Shown here piece after piece: positions 25,591 to 34,532 of a stretch of DNA of 64,000 bases (positions are counted from its first letter, which is position 1; the number at the start of each line of letters is the position of its first letter). The DNA lies in NCBI GenBank assembly GCA_016707885.1, contig JADJGU010000001.1:1-64000 (forward strand), read 5' to 3'. Source of the stretch: Sphingomonadales bacterium (GTDB taxonomy: Bacteria; Pseudomonadota; Alphaproteobacteria; Sphingomonadales; Sphingomonadaceae). Under the pieces are notes generated by a model. It saw nothing but the letters and a program-made list of their open reading frames with translations. It was not told the DNA's origin and made no database searches. The position numbers were made by a program, and so were the translations under genes.

Positions 25591-26861
25591 CTGACGTGAC
25601 CCCCTGATTTTCCTCCAGTCTTGATTAGAGTCCGGCCCTAACACAAGGACGGATGAGATGAAGAGAACGAGGTTTTCAGAAGAGCAGATCATCGGCGTGC
25701 TGAAGGAGGCTGAGAGCGGCGCGAAGACCGCAGATCTGGCGAGGCGGCACGGGTGTATCCGAAGCGACGATCTACAACTGGAAGTCGCAGTATGGCGGGC
25801 TGGAGGTATCCGGAGGCCCGGCGGCTGAGGGAGCTTGAGAGCGAGAACGCGAAGCTCAAGCGACTGCTGGCGGACACGATGCTGGACAACGTGGCGTTGA
25901 AGGATCTCGGCAAAAAGTTCTGACGCCCGCCGCCATGTCGGAAGCTGTAGCTCATCTCCGGGCATGCCACGGGATGAGCGAACGGCGGGCGTGCCGTGTC
26001 CTCGATGCCGATCGCAAGAGTGTGCGTTACCGTTCCACCCGGGACGATGATGCCCGTCTGCGTGAGAAGCTGCGCGAGCTGGCCAACCAGCGGCGGCGGT
26101 TCGGCTATCGCCGTCTGCACATCCTGCTGCTGCGCCGGGAGGGCGTGATGATCAACCGCAAGAAGACCCAACGTATCTACCGGGAGGAGGGCTGGCTGTC
26201 AGGCGGCGACGCAGCCGCAGGAGGGCCGTGGGGACCAGAGCGCCTGCTCCGGTGCTGGCGCTGCCGAACCAGCGCTGGAGCCTGGACTTCGTGCACGACC
26301 AGATGGCCTCCGGCCGCCGGTTCCGCGTGCTCAACGTGGTCGATGACGTGACGAGGGAGTGCCTGGCAGCGGTGCCGGACACCTCGATCTCGGGCCGCCG
26401 CGTCGTGCGCGAACTGACCCAGCTGATCGAACAGCGCGGCAAGCCTGGCATGATCGTCAGCGATAATGGCACGGAACTCACGAGCAATGCCGTCCTCGCA
26501 TGGTGCGGTCAGATCGGCGTCGAGTGGCATTACATCGCACCGGGCAAGCCGATGCAGAACGGCTACGTCGAGAGCTTCAACGGCCGCATGCGCGACGAGC
26601 TGCTCAACGAGACCCTGTTCCTGAGCTCGCCCATGCCCGGGTCGAGATCGCGGCCTGGGTCGATGACTACAACCGGGAGCGACCGCACTCGTCTCTTGGC
26701 TACGCAACCCCGGCGGCGTTCGCCGCCGAACTGGATAAGCAATGGCCTGCTTCGCTACGCCTTCGGGCTCCGCTACGCAGCCCATTGCTTCAACCGCGCT
26801 CATGCGCAACAAAGCGGCTCGGCTCTAATCCCAGCTGGAGGAAAGCTGGGGGTCACGTCAG
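25591..26861 (+). mobile_element. IS3-family insertion sequence with imperfect terminal inverted repeats
   Basis: The left end CTGACGTGACCCCC (from 25591) is matched by its inverse at the right end (to 26861). The similarity continues inward through TTTCCTCCAG and GATTAGAG, giving inverted repeats of about 38 bases. Length is about 1.27 kb with two consecutive transposase frames (OrfA, OrfB), as in IS3. No clear target duplication is visible (ACAAG on the left, GAAAC on the right). Both frames are broken by single-base indels, so this copy looks inactive or mis-sequenced. Confidence 0.85.
25658..25923 (+). pseudogene. IS3-family transposase OrfA, frameshifted
   Basis: Starts MKRTRFSEEQIIGVLKEAES, the usual HTH of this OrfA type, and ends in a leucine-zipper-like LESENAKLKRLLADTMLDN followed by LGKKF. 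Two extra G residues break it: one in CACGGGTGTATCC (about 25753) and one in TATCCGGAGGCC (about 25810). Removing each restores one frame of about 88 residues. OrfA normally binds the IS ends and is fused to OrfB by programmed frameshifting. Confidence 0.8.
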
Positions 26862-26886
26862 GAAACCCAAGCCGCCCGGCAAATGA
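25935..26886 (+). pseudogene. IS3-family transposase OrfB (DDE integrase), frameshifted
   Basis: An rve-type integrase with the DDE residues in [18 protein letters not shown] and [13 protein letters not shown], and the usual [13 protein letters not shown] near the end. A missing G near 26189 (GAGGGCTGG) and a missing C near 26633 (GAGCTCGCCC) split it into three frames. With both corrected it reads through. The last frame has no stop inside the element and runs out past the right inverted repeat to 26886. Without repair it cannot make transposase. Confidence 0.8.
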
Positions 26887-26895
26887 GGAAAATGA

Positions 26896-26915
26896 TGCGA
26901 CCTAAATTGGTCGCA
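26896..26915. terminator. Short inverted repeat after the integrase stop
   Basis: TGCGACC and GGTCGCA (7-bp arms) flank TAAATT just beyond the integrase stop codon. It could end the integrase transcript, although no T-run follows, or be a recombinase-related site. It lies between the IS right end and the integrase. Confidence 0.35.
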
Positions 26916-26919
26916 CCAA

Positions 26920-28152
26920 TCAGATTGCAGCCTTCGGTGGCTTGCGAAAACTACCTTGCAAAATGGTCGCGCCTGATCTCAATTGGTCCAGATAATCCGA
27001 CCAGCTTTGCATCATCCTGACGCGCTCATCCCAATGTTCGCCGCGCGCATAGGCCTTGCGAACCTGATCGCTTTCCGCGTGGCCAAGCTGACGCTCGATG
27101 GCGTCAGGATTCCACTTGCCGCTTTCATTCAACAATGTGCTGGCCATCGCGCGAAATCCGTGAGCGGTCATTGTCTTGCCGTCAAAACCCATGCGGCGCA
27201 GAGCGAGGTTGATCGTGTTCTCACACATAGGTCGATCCCGCTTGCCCTGTGCCGGAAACAGATAGCGGCGGGCCCCACTGATCTCCCGCAGCTCTTCGAG
27301 AATAGCGAGCACTTGCGGTGTCAACGGAACGCGGTGCGCGACGCGCATCTTGGTTTTGTCGGCGGCTATGGTCCAGACGTTCTTGGTTAGGTCAAATTCA
27401 GTCCATTCGGCGTGCCTAAGCTCTCCTGGGCGCACAAAAACATGCGGCGCCATCCGAAGTGCTGCATGGGTGATTGGATAGCCTGAATAGGCGTCTATCG
27501 CCCTTAGGAGAATGCCAGCGTTCGTCGGTGTGATGATCGCCGCCCGGTGCTTAACCTTGGGCACGATCAGCGCGCCCCGCAGGTCAGCGGAAACGTCCCG
27601 TTCGGCACGGCCTGTGGCAATGGCGTAGCGAAACACTTGCCCGCAAGTGCTGCGCAAACGACGCGCGGTCTCATAGTGGCCGCGCTTCTCGACGGTTCGC
27701 AGCACTGCGAGCAGCTCGGGAGCTTTGATCTCACCTATCTTGCGATCCCCAATATAGGGGTGCGCGAATTCCAGCAGCCATGAAAGCTTTCCCATGGTCA
27801 CCTCGGCACGGCCTTCACGGCGTGCTTTGTCGAGCCACTCGTCCGCGACCGCACGAAAACTGTTCGCCTTGGCGAGCGGTCCGGTGATCTTGTCGATCTT
27901 GCGTTTGGCAGCGGGATTTATCCCATCGGCAATCTGCTTCTTGATTTCGAGCCGCTTTGCGCGCGCCTCGGCAAGCGAAATGGTGGGGTATACGCCTAAA
28001 GCTGCCGTGGCTCGCTTGTCTGCAAAGCGATAGTCCATCCGCCAATATCGATGCCCGGTTGCTGTGACGAACAAATACAGCCCTCCCCCATCGGACAGCT
28101 TGTAAGGCTTTTCACGCGGCGTTGCTTTTCGGACGGCAAGATCGGTCAGCAT
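26920..28152 (-). CDS. P4-type tyrosine recombinase (integrase)
   Basis: A 410-residue integrase with the N-terminal DUF4102 arm-binding domain (KLSDGGGLYLFV) and a complete catalytic set: R241 (VRPGELRH), H331 and R334 (HGFRAMAS), H358 (QLGH) and Y368. Such enzymes insert genomic islands at the 3' end of tRNA genes. Here the gene starts about 160 bases beyond the 3' end of tRNA-Leu and runs away from it, the standard layout. The island would extend to lower coordinates and might include the IS and the amyloid-like cluster, but no second attachment site was recognised in the window. Confidence 0.9.
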   Translation of the reverse strand: MLTDLAVRKATPREKPYKLSDGGGLYLFVTATGHRYWRMDYRFADKRATAALGVYPTISLAEARAKRLEIKKQIADGINPAAKRKIDKITGPLAKANSFRAVADEWLDKARREGRAEVTMGKLSWLLEFAHPYIGDRKIGEIKAPELLAVLRTVEKRGHYETARRLRSTCGQVFRYAIATGRAERDVSADLRGALIVPKVKHRAAIITPTNAGILLRAIDAYSGYPITHAALRMAPHVFVRPGELRHAEWTEFDLTKNVWTIAADKTKMRVAHRVPLTPQVLAILEELREISGARRYLFPAQGKRDRPMCENTINLALRRMGFDGKTMTAHGFRAMASTLLNESGKWNPDAIERQLGHAESDQVRKAYARGEHWDERVRMMQSWSDYLDQLRSGATILQGSFRKPPKAAI

Positions 28153-28176
28153 TTTTCTGCCCCAGAGGCTGAATTT

Positions 28177-28207
28177 ATACCGTCAAAAATACCGTCAGAT
28201 ACCGTCA
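28177..28207. repeat. Three direct ATACCGTCA repeats upstream of the integrase
   Basis: ATACCGTCA occurs at 28177-28185, 28189-28197 and 28199-28207, starting 25 bases before the integrase ATG. Short direct repeats here are typical arm-type binding sites for a tyrosine integrase or its excision factor and would also permit autoregulation. That function is inferred. Confidence 0.6.
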
Positions 28208-28310
28208 ATTGCAACAAATTTGAGCGGATGCGGGCGGACACTGAATGCCCCTAAAAGCCGTGAATTGCTGGACTTTTCAGGACATCTACGGACATCTGTG
28301 GATTAAGAAA

Positions 28311-28397
28311 TGGTGCCCAGAAGAGGACTCGAACCTCCACGCCCTTGCGAGCGCCAGCACCTGAAGCTGGTGCGTCTACCAATTCCGCCATCTGGGC
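28311..28397 (-). tRNA. tRNA-Leu (anticodon CAG)
   Basis: The minus strand reads GCCCAGATGGCGGAATTGGT at the 5' end. The anticodon stem is CCAGC/GCTGG with loop TTCAGGT (anticodon CAG), followed by a long variable arm, the T-loop GGTTCGAGTCC, an acceptor 3' half that pairs with the 5' end, and an encoded CCA. The length of 87 bases is right for a class II tRNA. It is the probable integration site of the island whose integrase lies next to its 3' end. Confidence 0.95.
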
Positions 28398-28644
28398 ACG
28401 GGATGTCCCGGCAACAGCGCCGGACATCGGGTAGGCGGGCTCCTTTAACGGGTCGCCTGCGGATGTCAACGGCTGCGCGGCCCCGTCGCGCAAAAAATCC
28501 GCAAATGTAAGATGCGGTAAAATACGGTACTGGATAAGCGCCGAAGAATATGGCAGCTTTCAAATCGGTGGGTCGCTTAGCCCCCGGCGCGAAAAGCCAA
28601 AAGACTGTCGCGCGGGCCTGAATCTCTACGGAAGGACGAGGCAC

Positions 28645-29247
28645 ATGAAAAAGTCGACATTTTCCCTATTGATCGCAGGCGGCATTGCCGCCGCCGCCAC
28701 TGCCAGCGTTGCACAGACGGACAAGATGGCCCCGATGGGTCGTGGTGAGGCAACAATCTATCGCGACGCGAATTTCAGCGGCCCTGCGGTGTTTGTGGGC
28801 GAAGCGAAGACCAATCTGGCGTTGCGCTGGTCGGTCAATTCGATCCGCGTCAAATCGGGCACCTGGGAATTGTGTGCGCGCACCCGCTATCGCAGCCCCT
28901 GCATCACCGTTTCGGCAGACGAGCCCAATATCCGCCGCTTTGCTCCGCAGATGATGATGGTGCAGTCGATGCGCCCGCTGGGCTATGCCCCGCCGGTTAT
29001 CGAGCATCCGGCGGCCGGCACCTCGCTGCGCGGGATGGCGGCTGAATTCTTCCCCGCCCCGGGCAATTCGATTGGCCGTCGCATCCTCGCCTGCAGCTAT
29101 GGCAGCGCGAGTGCAAGTTGCGCCGCCAATACCGCGGATAGCTATTGCAAGTCACTCGGCTGGGCCGGCTCCGCACGGCAGGGCATGGAAACGGTCAACA
29201 GCCGGGTTTATCTGGCCGACGTGCTCTGCACCCGCACCGGTTACTAA
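28645..29247 (+). CDS. Secreted beta/gamma-crystallin-like protein
   Basis: A 200-residue protein with a Sec signal peptide (residues 1-23). Residues 35-95 have the beta/gamma-crystallin-type pattern: ATIYRDANFSGPAVFVGE followed by NSIRVKSGTWELCART. The C-terminal part carries six Cys (CSYGSASASCAANTADSYCK and DVLCTRTGY) suited to disulfides in the periplasm. Bacterial crystallin-fold proteins often bind calcium or inhibit peptidases; neither is shown here. It has a GGAAGGA leader. The META-domain gene begins 4 bases after its stop, so the two are probably co-transcribed. Confidence 0.7.
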   Translation: MKKSTFSLLIAGGIAAAATASVAQTDKMAPMGRGEATIYRDANFSGPAVFVGEAKTNLALRWSVNSIRVKSGTWELCARTRYRSPCITVSADEPNIRRFAPQMMMVQSMRPLGYAPPVIEHPAAGTSLRGMAAEFFPAPGNSIGRRILACSYGSASASCAANTADSYCKSLGWAGSARQGMETVNSRVYLADVLCTRTGY

Positions 29248-29251
29248 GCCT

Positions 29252-29914
29252 GTGCGTGCCTTGATCCCCCTCAGCGGGGTTGCCGTCGCGTTTATCGCGG
29301 CGGCCGCCCCGGCGCACGCCGCCACGCCCAATAGCTGGATGCAGGTCGACAAGGCCTCGCAGGCCGCCTGCCTGAAGGCCGCCAATCTGAACGAAGCGGT
29401 CACTGGCCCGCCGATCCGCTATTCGGACCGGCTGCTGATCGACGCCCGCGTCGTCACCGGCACCTGGCCGCAACCCCATATGAAAGGGGCAAAGGCGAAG
29501 ATGCTGTGCCTCTATCACCGGCGGAGCAAGCGGGTGGAGGTGCAGGAACTCGCCTACCCCATCCCCCCTGCCCCCGCGATCAGCATCAAGGATGTCTGGT
29601 GGCAGGCGGATAGCATCGGCGGCAAGCCGGTGGTCAGCGGCAGCGAGGTGACGCTGATGCTGGGCAGCGATAGCAAGGTCGGCGGCAAATCGGGCTGCAA
29701 CGGCTATGGTGCAAGCTATCAACTGGAAGGTGCCAGCCTGAAAGTCTTCCCGCCGATGATCGGCACAATGATGGCCTGCGCACCCGCGCTGATGGATCAG
29801 GAACAGAGCTATCGCGGCCTGCTGGAAAAGGCGGCGTCGGTGAAGGTGACGGCAGACGGCAAGCTGGAGGTGGTTTCGGCCAGCGGGGCGACGATCCGCT
29901 ATTCGAAGAAATAG
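29252..29914 (+). CDS. META-domain (HslJ-like) exported protein
   Basis: A 220-residue protein starting at GTG 29252, with a signal peptide ending near AHAATPNSW. After an N-terminal part of about 90 residues with two Cys comes a META domain: VWWQADSIGGKPVVSG, then GGKSGCNGYGASYQLEG, FPPMIGTMMACAP and EQSYRGLLEKA. These are the hallmarks of HslJ/META proteins, linked in other bacteria to envelope stress and motility. The frame is open to 28985 inside the upstream gene, but that part is only antisense-free read-through. Translation is probably coupled to the crystallin-like gene. Confidence 0.7.
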   Translation: MRALIPLSGVAVAFIAAAAPAHAATPNSWMQVDKASQAACLKAANLNEAVTGPPIRYSDRLLIDARVVTGTWPQPHMKGAKAKMLCLYHRRSKRVEVQELAYPIPPAPAISIKDVWWQADSIGGKPVVSGSEVTLMLGSDSKVGGKSGCNGYGASYQLEGASLKVFPPMIGTMMACAPALMDQEQSYRGLLEKAASVKVTADGKLEVVSASGATIRYSKK

Positions 29915-30133
29915 GGGGCTGGCTTACAAGGGCAGCTCTATCTCTTTCATGATCCGGTCGGTTTCGCACAGGATTTTGATGATCTTTTGATAGTGGCGCA
30001 CGTCATCGAAGGACAGCGCCCTGCCCTTGCGGTCCTTCAGCCATTTCTGTGCGGGCTGATAACCGCCGATGTGGAATTCCCATGCGATGGCAGGCACGCC
30101 TTCAAACCATTGGTCGGGGTTGATGAAGACTTT

Positions 30134-30253
30134 CCCCTCTCCACTTGCTGGAGAGGGCGGGGAGCGCAGCGAGCCGGGAGAGGCAGTGTGCGAGGGCACC
30201 CCTCTCCCTCCGGCGCTGACGCGCCTCCTCCCTCTCCCGCAAGGGGAGAGGGG
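30134..30253. repeat. Palindromic repeat element A inside the R-M gene
   Basis: About 120 bases bounded by hairpins: CCCCTCTCC paired with GGAGAGGG on one side and CCTCTCCC paired with GGGAGAGG on the other. Read on the gene strand it encodes a Ser/Pro/Gly/Glu-rich tract (FSPSPLAGEGGG onward) lying between VVVKPAF and KVFINPDQW, where the family has no insert. The type resembles the SPSPLAGEGG-encoding elements dispersed in many alphaproteobacterial genomes. Confidence 0.75.
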
Positions 30254-30518
30254 CTGAAGGCAGGCTTCACCACCACATTGTCGCCCTCTCCGTTGAAGGG
30301 GTAAGGCGTGGCGCCGATGGCGGCATCCTCCATCAGGTGCAGGCGGCGGAGCTGGCCGCCCTTTTCGGCGACATGCGCGAAGACCTCTGGACTGGCGGGA
30401 TAGGGAATGCGCGGGAAATCGATTTTCAGGAATTGCGCATAGGTGCGCCGGTAATCGGGCGAATGCAGCACGCCATAGATATAGTCGAAGACACGCAATT
30501 CGTCGGGCAACTCCAAAT

Positions 30519-30673
30519 CCTCTCCCCTCGCGGGAGAGGAGGGAGCCGCGACAGCGGCGGAAGGAGAGGGGGTGGTCGGCGGTGATGCGCCAAGGTCGGA
30601 TGGGGGCGATTGCCGCACCCCCTCTCCCCCCGCGCCTAACGGCGCTCCGCCCTCTCCCGCAGGGGGAGAGGGG
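30519..30673. repeat. Palindromic repeat element B inside the R-M gene
   Basis: About 155 bases with the same CCTCTCCC/GGGAGAGG ends as element A. It keeps the reading frame open and encodes roughly 50 residues (NPSPPAGEGG ... SSPARGED) between AGLSQ and LELPDELRVFDYIYG. It is thus an in-frame palindromic insertion into a protein-coding gene. Confidence 0.75.
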
Positions 30674-33427
30674 TTTTGGCTAAGCCCCGCCTTTTCCCTG
30701 ATCTGCGCATAGATTTTGGGATCGAAATTGACCCGCCGCTCGGTTTCGAGCGTGCCTTCTTCTGGGTATAGGTAGAGGGGGGGCCATGTATGTCCCGTCG
30801 TAACGAGACGCCGACTTGTGTGACATCATCAAATCGGTAACAAAAGCGGTTGGATCATCCTTGGTCACGCGGTTGAACAGCAACGCGAAGTTGCGATCAT
30901 ACATGTGCCGCATCATTGTGAACACGGGTCTCGCAAGGAAGCCTAGCGAGTTATCGGTGTGATAGGTGTATCTAACGTCAAACGGGAAATTCATAAATCT
31001 CTTGATGTGTCCGTCGATACCGAATTTTCTTATGTTTCGCTGTGCGTCTTTCACAGTCCACCCACCGCTATCCTCCAGCCCTTCATATTTGTTTCTCAAT
31101 TCAGGCTCTGAAAGGCCGTGGAAATCTGTCAGGATATTGCGGAGTTTTGGCTTTCCATTTGGAAGGCAAGGTGATCGCGCTTGCTAATCATACCGATTGC
31201 ATAGGATGGCATCAATTCAGCAAGCGAGAACCCGACACTATACAGAGCTTCGACATTAGCATCGCTTGGGAAAAAGGGATATTGAGGTGACTTATGTGGC
31301 AAAGATGTTGGAGCAGTTGCAGATGTCTCTCCATTCCATAGAGCCTCGTTTTTTGCCGATCTGCTCCCCAGATTTCACCGTGAAAATCGTGGCCAACGGC
31401 TTCTCCACGCCGAGTGAGGTGTGCTTCTTGACGCCGACAATAATCGCCACGCCTTGCATAATATCGAAAACGTTCTTGTCTGGAGACCCATCCGGACAAA
31501 CTTCTTTTTTCTTTGCGTTGCCATGCAAATCGATCACGTAAATTTTGTCGAAAGTATTAAGAAGGTGCCAGCGCATGCCTCGGAAAGTTGGGTTATCCAA
31601 ATAGCCGTGATTGGTTATAAACCCGAGAATTCCTTCGCCATTTTTCGAAATCATATGCTCAGCAAAACGAATGAACTTCACATAGTCATCGTTGATCCAT
31701 TTGGGATTGCGCTCCCTAAGTTGTTCACCACCACCCGGCTCCTTCTTATAGGCCTCCATCAAGCCCATAATCCACTCGCCCTTATTGGCGCTCTCGCCCG
31801 AATAAGGCGGGTTGCCGATCACACACATGATCGGCGTATCGCGCTTGATCGTGTTCGCGCCCTTGGCTTCTTCGGATAACCAGCGGGCGAACGGTAAGGT
31901 CTGCTCCACCCGCTCGCCTTCTTCCAGACTGTTGGTCAGATACACCCCCAGCCGTGGCGGGGTGGCGCTGGGTTTATAGCCCATATCGGTCAGCATCATG
32001 TCCAGCTTCATATGGCACATGGCGTAGCTGGCCATCAGCAGCTCAAACCCGTGCAGGCGCGGGATCAGGTCGTTTTCGACATAGGATGACCACATGGCAG
32101 GTGCCACATCCTTCACCTGTGCCGCAATCTGCTTGATCGCCTCTGCCAGAAAGGTGCCGGTGCCGGTGGCGGGATCGAGAATCTGGACGCGGTGGACATC
32201 CTTTTTCACCATCACCGGCTTGCCCTTGGCATCATTCTGCCCGCTATCCCAATCGATCTGTATCTTGCTGGTATCGGCCAAGCCCATTGGCAGGCCGAAC
32301 TCTGTCTTCAGCACATCGTCGACCGCGCGCACGATGAAATTGACCACCGGTTCGGGGGTGTACCACACGCCCCTCGCCTTGCGCTTGGCCGGATTATATT
32401 CGGCAAGGAAGGTTTCATAGAAATGCAGGAAGGGGTCATTGCGCGCCGTCCATTTGCCAAAATCCTGCATCAATGTCGGCACATCACAGGCACGGAAAAC
32501 ATCGCACAGATCGTCAATCATCCGGCGCAAACGGTCATCCAGATTGGGGCCGGCGATATAGACAAACAGGTTGCGCAAAAACGGGTTGGATTTGGGCAGC
32601 AGTTCCAGCGCCTCTGCCCGGTCAAAACTGTCCAGATTTTCGTCATGTAGCCGTGCGGCGAACAGGCCATAGGCAATGGTTTCGGCATAGACATCGGCGA
32701 AATCGGCGATGCTGATGTCGTGGATCAGCTGGCTCTTGAAACCTTCATATTGGTCGGTCAGTTCGGTTGATATGCCTGCCTTTTGATCGGCGACCAGCGC
32801 ATTGCCCATAATGTCCTTGATGATCACCGCCTTGCCCGCCATCATTTCGGCAAGCTGTTTGGCGGTGTTGATGCTGATCGGCGTCTGGCTGGCAAAATCC
32901 TTCAGCAGCATTTCGAGCCGCTCGAACTGGTCGGGGCGGGCGGGCAGCGTGGGGATCAGGTCGGCGATGCTGACAAAGCCGGTGACTTCACCCTTGCGGA
33001 TGAACTCAAAATCGGTGCCGTTGGTATAGATCAGATTGGGCAGGCCCTTGGCATAGCGGGCCTTTTGTTCCTTGGAATAATCGCCGGTCTTGAACTTGGT
33101 GATTTCCTTGGTCAGGTCTTTGGCTTCGCACCAGCCAATCGACACACCGTTACGATTGAACACAAAATCGGGCGCGCCGACATCGGTCAGGCGGCGGGGT
33201 TCGTTGATGACGGTCAGGCTATCGTCGATCGATTTGAACAGCCGTTCGAGCGCGGGGCGATAGCTGTGCTCGGTCGCCTGCCCGCTGCCTGCCAAAATTC
33301 GGATTTCGTTGAGATAACCGGCAATGTCCATGAAAGACCCAATCCCCTTCCCACCCCATCTGCCCTTATCCCCCCGGCCAATCAAGGGGTTGGAACCGAC
33401 TAGGCAGTTTTTGCCTGGGGGTAATCT

Positions 33428-33480
33428 CCCCTCCCGCTTGCGGGAGGGGTTGGGGGATTGCCCTCCCGCAAGCGGGAGGG
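33428..33480. repeat. Pair of GC-rich palindromes between the R-M gene and the NDUFA9-like gene
   Basis: Two perfect hairpins stand side by side: arms of 10 bases (CCCCTCCCGC, TT, then the inverse) at 33428-33449, and arms of 9 bases (CCCTCCCGC, AA, then the inverse) at 33461-33480. They are of the same general repeat class as elements A and B. They could block transcription from either side. Confidence 0.75.
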
Positions 33481-33574
33481 GGATTTTGCCCCCCTCCCCC
33501 CTTGCGCAGAATCGCGGGCTGGTGCAAAGCGCGGGTCATATATTCTCCCCCTTTTACAGCATAACGGGCAGGCA

Positions 33575-34495
33575 ATGAGCGAACTCAACGGTAAATTGGT
33601 CACGGTTTTCGGCGGCGGCGGTTTTGTCGGGCGGTATGTGGTGCAGGCGCTGTGCGCGACGGGGGCCCGGGTGCGGGTTGCGGTGCGCGATACGCGGGGT
33701 GCTGTGATCGTGAAGCCGCTGGGCAATCTGGGCCAGGTCTCGCTCTGCGCATGTGACATTACAAAGCCCGGCACGGTCGCCAATGCGCTGGCCGGGGCCG
33801 ATATGGCGGTCAATCTGGTCGGCAGCTTCGACAATCTGGATGCGATCCAGCGCGTGGGCGCGGCCAATGTTGCGCAGGCGGCGGCGAAAGCGGGGGTTTC
33901 GGCGCTCGTCCATATGTCGGCCATCGGCGCGGATGCCGATAGCGCCGCCGAATATGGGCGCAGCAAAGCGGGTGGCGAGGCGGCGGTGCGCGCGGCCTTC
34001 CCCAGTGCCACGATCCTGCGCCCCTCGATCATTTTCGGGCGGGAGGATGCGTTTATCAACCGCTTTGCCGGGCTGATCCGGATGCTGCCGGTGGTGCCGG
34101 TGATAGGTGCCGAAACGAAATTCCAGCCGGTGTTTGTCGGCGATGTTGCGCGCGCGGTGGTCGCAGCGTTGCAGGGCCCGGGCGGGCAGACGTTCGAACT
34201 GGGCGGGCCGCAGGTCTTCTCGATGCTGCAGCTTAACCAATGGATCGCCAAGGCGACCGGCCACAACAAGCTGTTTGTGCCGGTGCCCGATGCGGCGGCC
34301 AAGCTGCTCAGCTTCATCCCCGGCGGGCCGATTTCGGGCGATCAGCTCAAAATGCTTGGTAGCGACAATGTGGTTTCGGGGGCGGACGGGCTTGCCGCGC
34401 TTGGCATCACCGCCACGCCGCTGGATGCGGTGGCGCATGACTGGATGACGCTCTATCGCAAGCATGGCCGCTTTGGTGATGCGGCGGCGGCTTGA
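33575..34495 (+). CDS. NDUFA9-like complex I accessory protein (NAD(P)-binding, atypical SDR)
   Basis: A 306-residue atypical short-chain dehydrogenase. The Rossmann signature GGGGFVGRYV is near the N-terminus, VNLVGSFDN and HMSAIGAD follow, then the YGRSKAGGE active-site-like segment and LRPSIIFGREDAFINRFA. These are typical of the NDUFA9-like accessory subunit of complex I in alphaproteobacteria. The ATG at 33575 is taken as start; the frame continues upstream into the palindromes. It is followed after 37 bases by uppP. A quinone-biosynthesis or NAD-dependent epimerase role is less likely given the motifs. Confidence 0.82.
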   Translation: MSELNGKLVTVFGGGGFVGRYVVQALCATGARVRVAVRDTRGAVIVKPLGNLGQVSLCACDITKPGTVANALAGADMAVNLVGSFDNLDAIQRVGAANVAQAAAKAGVSALVHMSAIGADADSAAEYGRSKAGGEAAVRAAFPSATILRPSIIFGREDAFINRFAGLIRMLPVVPVIGAETKFQPVFVGDVARAVVAALQGPGGQTFELGGPQVFSMLQLNQWIAKATGHNKLFVPVPDAAAKLLSFIPGGPISGDQLKMLGSDNVVSGADGLAALGITATPLDAVAHDWMTLYRKHGRFGDAAAA

Positions 34496-34532
34496 TCCGC
34501 GCGCTTGACCTGCACAAAGGGGCAATGACTGA

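Larger units (their letters stand above)
29924..33331 (-). pseudogene. Type IIG/ISP-like restriction-modification enzyme, frameshifted and carrying palindromic inserts
   Basis: A single large R-M protein can be reconstructed. The N-terminal nuclease-like region has GAPDFVF and GWCEAKDL (PD-ExK type). The N6-adenine methylase has motif I DPATGTGTFLAEA and motif IV NPPYS. The C-terminal specificity region ends in WFEGVPAIAWEFHIGGYQ, QKWLKDRKGR and ETDRIMKEIELPL. It is broken by an extra A in an A6 run (31349-31354), a missing A (A4 at 31145-31148) and an extra C in a C7 run (near 30780). Two palindromic repeat elements interrupt the C-terminal part: one (30519-30673) stays in frame, and near the other (30134-30253) the frame changes again. 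The ATG at 33331 (MDIAGYLNEI) is preferred to 33385. Without correction only about 679 N-terminal residues would be made. Confidence 0.75.
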
